DNA of 64,000 nucleotides from Flavobacterium aquidurense. Its GTDB lineage: Bacteria; Bacteroidota; Bacteroidia; Flavobacteriales; Flavobacteriaceae. A model generated the notes under the pieces. It worked only from the letters and a program-made list of their open reading frames with translations, was not told where the DNA came from and did no database searches. Position 1 is the first letter of the stretch, and each line of letters starts with the position of its first letter. The position numbers were made by a program, and so were the translations under genes. Location of the stretch: assembly GCA_900107365.1 (NCBI GenBank), contig FNPS01000003.1:124001-188000 (forward strand). Direction: 5' to 3'. Positions 59,757-64,000 of this stretch are shown in pieces.

Positions 59757-59850
59757 AACGTTAAGAGTTGGAGGTTAGGAGTTGAGGGTTAGATTGAGGC
59801 GAAAGTTTTAATTCTATAACAAAACATTTAACGGATAACCTATAACTTTT
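59757..59850. repeat. GTTAAGAG/GTTAGGAG words between rpsL and rpsG
   Basis: GTTAAGAGTTGGAGGTTAGGAGTTGAGGGTTAG forms imperfect tandem 7-8 base words (about 59761-59793). Inverted-sense words (ACATTTAACGGATAACCTATAAC, about 59824-59846) follow. The stem is weak. The gap is unusually long for two ribosomal genes of one operon. Confidence 0.65.
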
Positions 59851-59865
59851 TATTAAAAAAAAGAC

Positions 59866-60342
59866 ATGAGAAAAAGAGCGGCAAAGAAAAGACCACTTTT
59901 ACCAGATCCAAGGTTTAACGACCAATTGGTAACACGTTTTGTGAACAACTTAATGTGGGATGGTAAGAAATCTACAGCTTTCAAAGTATTTTATGATGCT
60001 ATTGACATCATTGAGTCTAAAAAGCAAGATTCAGAAAAATCTTCATTAGAAATTTGGAAAGATGCTTTAACAAACGTTATGCCTCACGTAGAAGTACGTA
60101 GTCGTAGAGTAGGTGGAGCTACATTTCAAATTCCAATGCAAATTAGACCAGACAGAAAAATTTCTATGGCAATGAAGTGGTTAATACTTTATTCTAGAAG
60201 AAGAAATGAAAAATCTATGGCACAACGTTTAGCGTCAGAATGTTTAGCTGCTGCTAAAGAAGAAGGTGCTGCGGTTAAGAAAAGAATGGATACTCACAAG
60301 ATGGCAGAAGCTAATAAAGCTTTCTCTCACTTTAGATTTTAA
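59866..60342 (+). CDS. rpsG: 30S ribosomal protein S7
   Basis: S7, 158 residues, a primary 16S rRNA binder and, in E. coli, an autogenous regulator of the str operon. Typical stretches: RKRAAKKRPLLPDPRFNDQLVTRFVNNLM, VEVRSRRVGGATFQIPMQ and MAMKWLILYSRRRNEKSMAQRLA. It is followed 10 bases later by fusA. The word-repeat spacer before it could affect S7 translation or regulation. Confidence 0.98.
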   Translation: MRKRAAKKRPLLPDPRFNDQLVTRFVNNLMWDGKKSTAFKVFYDAIDIIESKKQDSEKSSLEIWKDALTNVMPHVEVRSRRVGGATFQIPMQIRPDRKISMAMKWLILYSRRRNEKSMAQRLASECLAAAKEEGAAVKKRMDTHKMAEANKAFSHFRF

Positions 60343-60352
60343 TTCGTAAGAA

Positions 60353-62509
60353 ATGGCTAGAGATTTAAAATATACAAGAAATATCGGAATTGCTGCTCAC
60401 ATTGATGCTGGTAAAACAACAACAACTGAGCGTATCCTTTTTTATACTGGAAAGTCACACAAAATTGGTGAAGTGCACGATGGTGCTGCAACAATGGACT
60501 GGATGGCTCAAGAGCAAGAAAGAGGTATTACAATTACTTCGGCTGCGACAACTTGTGAGTGGAACTTTCCAACTGAGCAAGGTAAGATTTTGCCTGAGTC
60601 TTTGCCGTACCACTTTAATATTATTGATACTCCTGGACACGTTGACTTTACTGTAGAGGTAAATCGTTCTTTACGTGTACTTGATGGATTGGTTTTCTTG
60701 TTTAGTGCTGTTGATGGTGTTGAGCCTCAATCAGAAACTAACTGGAGACTAGCTGATCAATATAGAGTTCCACGTATGGGATTCGTAAACAAAATGGACC
60801 GTCAAGGATCTAACTTTTTGGCAGTTTGTCAACAAGTTCGTGATATGTTGAAATCAAATGCTGTTGCGATCACTTTGCCAATTGGTGAAGAGAATGATTT
60901 CAAAGGTGTTGTAGATTTAGTAAAAAACCAAGCTATCATTTGGCATGATGCTACTCAGGGGGCGACTTTTGATATTGTGCCAATTCCTGAGGATATGATT
61001 GCAGAGGTTAAAGAATACAGATCTATTCTTATTGAAGCTGTTGCTGACTATGATGAAAATCTTTTAGAGAAATTCATGGAAGATGAAAACTCTATTACAG
61101 AGGAAGAAATCAACAACGCTTTAAGAGCTGCTACTATGGATATGGCTATCATCCCGATGATTGCTGGTTCTTCTTTCAAAAACAAAGGAGTTCAATTCAT
61201 GTTAGATGCGGTTTGTAAATATTTGCCTTCTCCAATGGATAAGGAAGGTATCGAAGGGATTCATCCTGATGATGCTGAATTATTAGAAGAAGATCAAACT
61301 AAAATCTTGCGTAAGCCAGATGTAAAAGAGCCGTTCGCTGCTTTGGCATTTAAAATTGCTACTGACCCATTCGTAGGTCGTTTAGCTTTCTTCCGTGCTT
61401 ACTCTGGTCGTTTAGATGCTGGTTCTTATGTTTTGAACACGCGTTCAGGAAATAAAGAAAGAATTTCTCGTATCTACCAAATGCACGCTAATAAACAAAA
61501 TCCAATCGAATTTATTGAGGCTGGAGATATTGGAGCTGCTGTTGGATTTAAAGATATCAAAACTGGAGATACATTGTGTGATGAAAAACACCCAATTATT
61601 CTTGAGTCTATGAAATTCCCTGCGCCGGTAATTGGTATTGCAATTGAACCTAAAACTAAAGCTGACGTTGATAAAATGGGTATGGCTTTGGCTAAATTAG
61701 CTGAAGAGGATCCAACATTTACTGTTAGAACAGATGAGGCTTCTGGGCAAACTATTATCTCAGGTATGGGTGAGCTTCACTTAGATATTTTGGTTGATCG
61801 TATGAAACGTGAATTTAAAGTTGAAGTGAACCAAGGTGAGCCTCAAGTTGAATATAAAGAAGCGTTTACAAGAACTGCAACTCATAGAGAGACTTACAAG
61901 AAACAATCAGGAGGTCGTGGTAAATTCGGTGATATCGTATTTACACTTGAGCCAGCTGACGAAGTTGATGGTAAAGTTCCTGTAGGATTACAGTTTATTA
62001 ATGCAGTAAAAGGTGGTAACGTTCCTAAGGAATATATTCCATCTGTAGAAAAAGGTTTCCGTGAAGCTATGAAAACTGGTCCTTTGGCTGGTTATCAAGT
62101 GGATAGTTTGAAAGTAACTTTGACAGACGGATCTTTTCACCCTGTCGATTCCGATGCACTTTCTTTTGAATTGGCAGCAAGAATGGGTTATAGAGAAGTA
62201 GCGAAAGCTGCTGGAGCTATTATTCTTGAGCCTATCATGAAAATGGAGGTTATTACTCCTGAAGAAAACATGGGGGATATCGTAGGTGATATCAACCGTC
62301 GTAGAGGTCAGGTTAATGATATGGGTGACAGAAATGGTGCTAAAACTATTAAGGCTGATGTGCCTTTGTCAGAGATGTTTGGATATGTAACAACATTAAG
62401 AACATTATCTTCTGGTAGAGCTACTTCAACTATGGAGTTTTCACATTATGCAGAGACACCTTCTAATATTTCAGAAGCTGTAATTAAAAAAGCAAAAGGT
62501 AACGCTTAA
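60353..62509 (+). CDS. fusA: Elongation factor G
   Basis: EF-G, 718 residues, the translocation GTPase. G1 [16 protein letters not shown], switch [18 protein letters not shown] and G4 NKMDRQ are intact. Later [11 protein letters not shown] and the domain IV/V stretches ([30 protein letters not shown]) follow the standard order. tuf does not follow, as is typical of Bacteroidota. Tight spacing (10 and 11 bases) on both sides supports one transcript with rpsG and rpsJ. Confidence 0.98.
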   Translation: MARDLKYTRNIGIAAHIDAGKTTTTERILFYTGKSHKIGEVHDGAATMDWMAQEQERGITITSAATTCEWNFPTEQGKILPESLPYHFNIIDTPGHVDFTVEVNRSLRVLDGLVFLFSAVDGVEPQSETNWRLADQYRVPRMGFVNKMDRQGSNFLAVCQQVRDMLKSNAVAITLPIGEENDFKGVVDLVKNQAIIWHDATQGATFDIVPIPEDMIAEVKEYRSILIEAVADYDENLLEKFMEDENSITEEEINNALRAATMDMAIIPMIAGSSFKNKGVQFMLDAVCKYLPSPMDKEGIEGIHPDDAELLEEDQTKILRKPDVKEPFAALAFKIATDPFVGRLAFFRAYSGRLDAGSYVLNTRSGNKERISRIYQMHANKQNPIEFIEAGDIGAAVGFKDIKTGDTLCDEKHPIILESMKFPAPVIGIAIEPKTKADVDKMGMALAKLAEEDPTFTVRTDEASGQTIISGMGELHLDILVDRMKREFKVEVNQGEPQVEYKEAFTRTATHRETYKKQSGGRGKFGDIVFTLEPADEVDGKVPVGLQFINAVKGGNVPKEYIPSVEKGFREAMKTGPLAGYQVDSLKVTLTDGSFHPVDSDALSFELAARMGYREVAKAAGAIILEPIMKMEVITPEENMGDIVGDINRRRGQVNDMGDRNGAKTIKADVPLSEMFGYVTTLRTLSSGRATSTMEFSHYAETPSNISEAVIKKAKGNA

Positions 62510-62520
62510 TTCTTAAGAAA

Positions 62521-62826
62521 ATGAGTCAAAAAATCAGAATAAAACTAAAATCTTACGATCACATGTTGGTAGATAAATCTGCTGAAAAGATCGTAAAAAC
62601 AGTAAAAACTACTGGAGCAGTTGTAACAGGTCCAATTCCGTTACCAACTCACAAAAAACTTTTCACTGTGTTACGTTCTCCGCACGTTAACAAAAAAGCG
62701 AGAGAGCAATTTGAAGTAATGTCATACAAGAGATTGATTGATATTTATTCATCTTCATCTAAAACTATTGATGCATTAATGAAACTTGAATTGCCAAGTG
62801 GAGTTGAAGTAGAAATAAAAGTATAA
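62521..62826 (+). CDS. rpsJ: 30S ribosomal protein S10
   Basis: S10, 101 residues. [42 protein letters not shown] and [29 protein letters not shown] are diagnostic. It also takes part in antitermination as NusE. Here it closes the str operon, followed by a terminator, instead of heading the S10 operon as in many other phyla. Confidence 0.98.
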
Positions 62827-62846
62827 TTTTTTATTATATTTTATAA

Positions 62847-62878
62847 AAAAAAGCGAGACAGAAATGTTTCGCTTTTTT
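62847..62878 (+). terminator. Terminator after rpsJ
   Basis: AAAAAAGCGA pairs perfectly with TCGCTTTTTT around a 12-base loop, ending in six T residues, 20 bases after the rpsJ stop. Confidence 0.88.
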
Positions 62879-63228
62879 ACTTTTATTTAAATTTTGTTTT
62901 TTCTTTTTTAAGGTCTTTCGTTTTTAATATTTATTGCTTGTTTTGATCGAGATGTCTTTTGTTTAGGCTGTTGCCGGTGTTTTTTCTTTTGTGGGTTATC
63001 TAAATGTTAAGAAAAATATCATTAGAGATTAAGAAAGAAAAAATTATTTTTTGGTTTAAATTTTCACCTCCTCTTGCTTGTTGTGATCCTTGGATTTTGA
63101 TAATGAGCGATTTAATTTTTGTAACTGTTTGGTATATTCAATTTTAATGTCTACTTTTGCACTCCCTGTTTGGAAATTTCTGTTATTTTCAAATTGAAGG
63201 GAATTTTAGTAATTAATAATTAATATTT
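62879..63228. other. Gene-free leader region of the S10 operon
   Basis: About 350 bases without a convincing gene on either strand. It contains a T-rich stretch, a poorly structured middle, the S10-operon promoter (63128-63159) and a 69-base 5' leader before rplC. The leader has CAAATTGAAGGG and an upstream CCCTG-TTTG segment that may pair weakly. I see no clear mimic of a ribosomal-protein binding site. Confidence 0.6.
63128..63159 (+). promoter_or_regulatory. Promoter of the S10 operon (rplC onward)
   Basis: TTTG (63128-63131), a 20-base spacer and TACTTTTG (63152-63159) fit the Bacteroidota consensus. The rplC ATG is 70 bases downstream. Confidence 0.85.
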
Positions 63229-63846
63229 ATGTCTGGGTTAATTGGTAAAAAAATCGGCATGACTAGTATTTTCGACGAAAACGGGAAAAACATTCCTTGT
63301 ACAGTAATCGAAGCTGGGCCGTGTGTTGTTACCCAAGTCAGAACCAAAGGTGTTGACGGGTACGAAGCGTTGCAACTAGGTTTCGATGACAAAAACGAGA
63401 AACATTCTACTAAAGCGGCTTTAGGTCACTTTAAAAAAGCTGGAACTGTTGCTAAGAAAAAAGTCGTTGAATTCCAAGATTTCGCAACTGAACAAAAATT
63501 AGGGGATCTTATTGATGTTTCTATTTTTGCTGAAGGAGAATTTGTAGATGTACAAGGTGTATCTAAAGGTAAAGGTTTTCAAGGTGTTGTAAAACGTCAC
63601 GGATTTGGTGGTGTTGGTCAGGCAACTCATGGTCAACATAACCGTTTAAGAGCGCCAGGTTCTGTGGGAGCTTCTTCTTATCCATCTAGAGTATTCAAAG
63701 GAATGCGTATGGCTGGAAGAATGGGAGGAGATAATGTAAAAGTACAAAACCTTAGAGTTTTAAAAGTAGTTGCTGAAAAGAACCTACTTGTTATTAAAGG
63801 ATGTGTTCCTGGACATAAAAACTCTTATGTAATCATTCAGAAGTAA
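63229..63846 (+). CDS. rplC: 50S ribosomal protein L3
   Basis: L3, 205 residues. [38 protein letters not shown] is the start of the family, and the conserved [22 protein letters not shown] and [17 protein letters not shown] carry the 23S-binding loop and the site methylated at Gln in other bacteria. Its stop overlaps the rplD start by one base. Confidence 0.98.
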   Translation: MSGLIGKKIGMTSIFDENGKNIPCTVIEAGPCVVTQVRTKGVDGYEALQLGFDDKNEKHSTKAALGHFKKAGTVAKKKVVEFQDFATEQKLGDLIDVSIFAEGEFVDVQGVSKGKGFQGVVKRHGFGGVGQATHGQHNRLRAPGSVGASSYPSRVFKGMRMAGRMGGDNVKVQNLRVLKVVAEKNLLVIKGCVPGHKNSYVIIQK

Positions 63847-64000
63847 TGGAAGTAAAAGTATTAGATTTCAACGGAAAAGATACTGGAAGAAAAGTTCAAC
63901 TTTCTGATTCAGTATTCGCAATTGAACCAAACAATCACGCTGTATACCTTGATGTTAAGCAATATCTTGCTAATCAAAGACAAGGTACTCACAAAGCTAA
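63846..64000 (+). CDS. rplD: 50S ribosomal protein L4, N-terminal part (cut by the window end)
   Basis: The frame opens at the ATG overlapping the rplC stop (TAATG) and runs to the window edge with 51 codons: [20 protein letters not shown] ... [29 protein letters not shown]. The [21 protein letters not shown] segment is the L4 hallmark. The gene continues beyond the window. Confidence 0.95.
   Translation, partial: MEVKVLDFNGKDTGRKVQLSDSVFAIEPNNHAVYLDVKQYLANQRQGTHKA

Noticed and set aside
1..64000. CRISPR array, prophage or complete insertion sequence
   Set aside because: Tandem words lack regular unique spacers, and no transposase, integrase or Cas-like frame was found.

Overview
The window looks like a chromosomal segment of a Flavobacteriaceae bacterium, most likely a Flavobacterium. 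It is AT-rich. It carries a SusC/SusD pair, two TonB-type receptors or receptor-like domains, an S46 dipeptidyl-peptidase, DUF2490 and a Bacteroidota-type str operon (rpsL-rpsG-fusA-rpsJ without tuf). Its best promoters match the Bacteroidota consensus TTTG-N19/20-TAnnTTTG, and genes lack obvious Shine-Dalgarno sequences. No tRNA, rRNA, CRISPR array, prophage or complete insertion sequence was seen.

Layout. 1-5.3 kb: ATP-grasp ligase with an abutting LysE-like membrane protein, an M28 peptidase lipoprotein, an SDR, a SprT-like protein with a TTG start, and a lipoprotein. 5.4-9.7 kb (minus): MlaF-MlaE lipid transporter, GT2 glycosyltransferase, methyltransferase, KAS III-like synthase. 9.7-10.6 kb: gene-free, repeat-rich island. 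10.6-14.5 kb: gcvP and a divergent UbiA-like protein. 14.6-19 kb (minus): a GbsR-type regulator followed by a small membrane protein, DUF2071, a DCC1-like protein, a TIGR01777 epimerase and an SRPBCC protein. Two matching 9-N8-9 palindromes bracket the regulator gene. 19-26 kb: orphan HicB-like protein, SanA-like protein, M3 peptidase, an unknown protein, purK-purE, a PIN-type toxin-antitoxin pair, a helical protein. 26-30 kb: TonB receptor and a PQQ-dependent-type sugar dehydrogenase lipoprotein. 30-36 kb (plus): hpt, adk, CorC-like protein, obgE, S46 peptidase. 36-42.5 kb: a 2096-residue alpha-2-macroglobulin-like protein with an embedded TonB-plug-like domain. 42.6-52.6 kb: TPR protein, mpl, DUF1287, a GNAT-radC-HAD-secreted-protein operon, rarA, rhomboid protease, DUF2490, rlmB. 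52.7-59.2 kb (minus): SusD, SusC, Omp85-like protein. 59.3-64 kb (plus): str operon, then the start of the S10 operon (rplC, rplD cut by the window end).

The most unusual signal is between genes. Intergenic gaps are repeatedly filled with short AT-rich words, mostly 7-8 bp, in tandem and then in inverted orientation, forming long hairpins. At least eight word families occur (for example GGAATTT, GTTTCAA, GATTTTA, ACAGTTT, CACGAATT). They sit in all five convergent gene junctions that have room for them and in many co-directional gaps. GC-richer modules are embedded in some of these arrays, and two elements share conserved ends (GCGTGAGGGATAG and CACGCCC) but differ inside. A triply nested palindrome lies upstream of the TonB receptor gene. 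These, the predicted GbsR regulon and the macroglobulin-plug fusion are the best candidates for undescribed biology. No search could be run, so novelty is not established.
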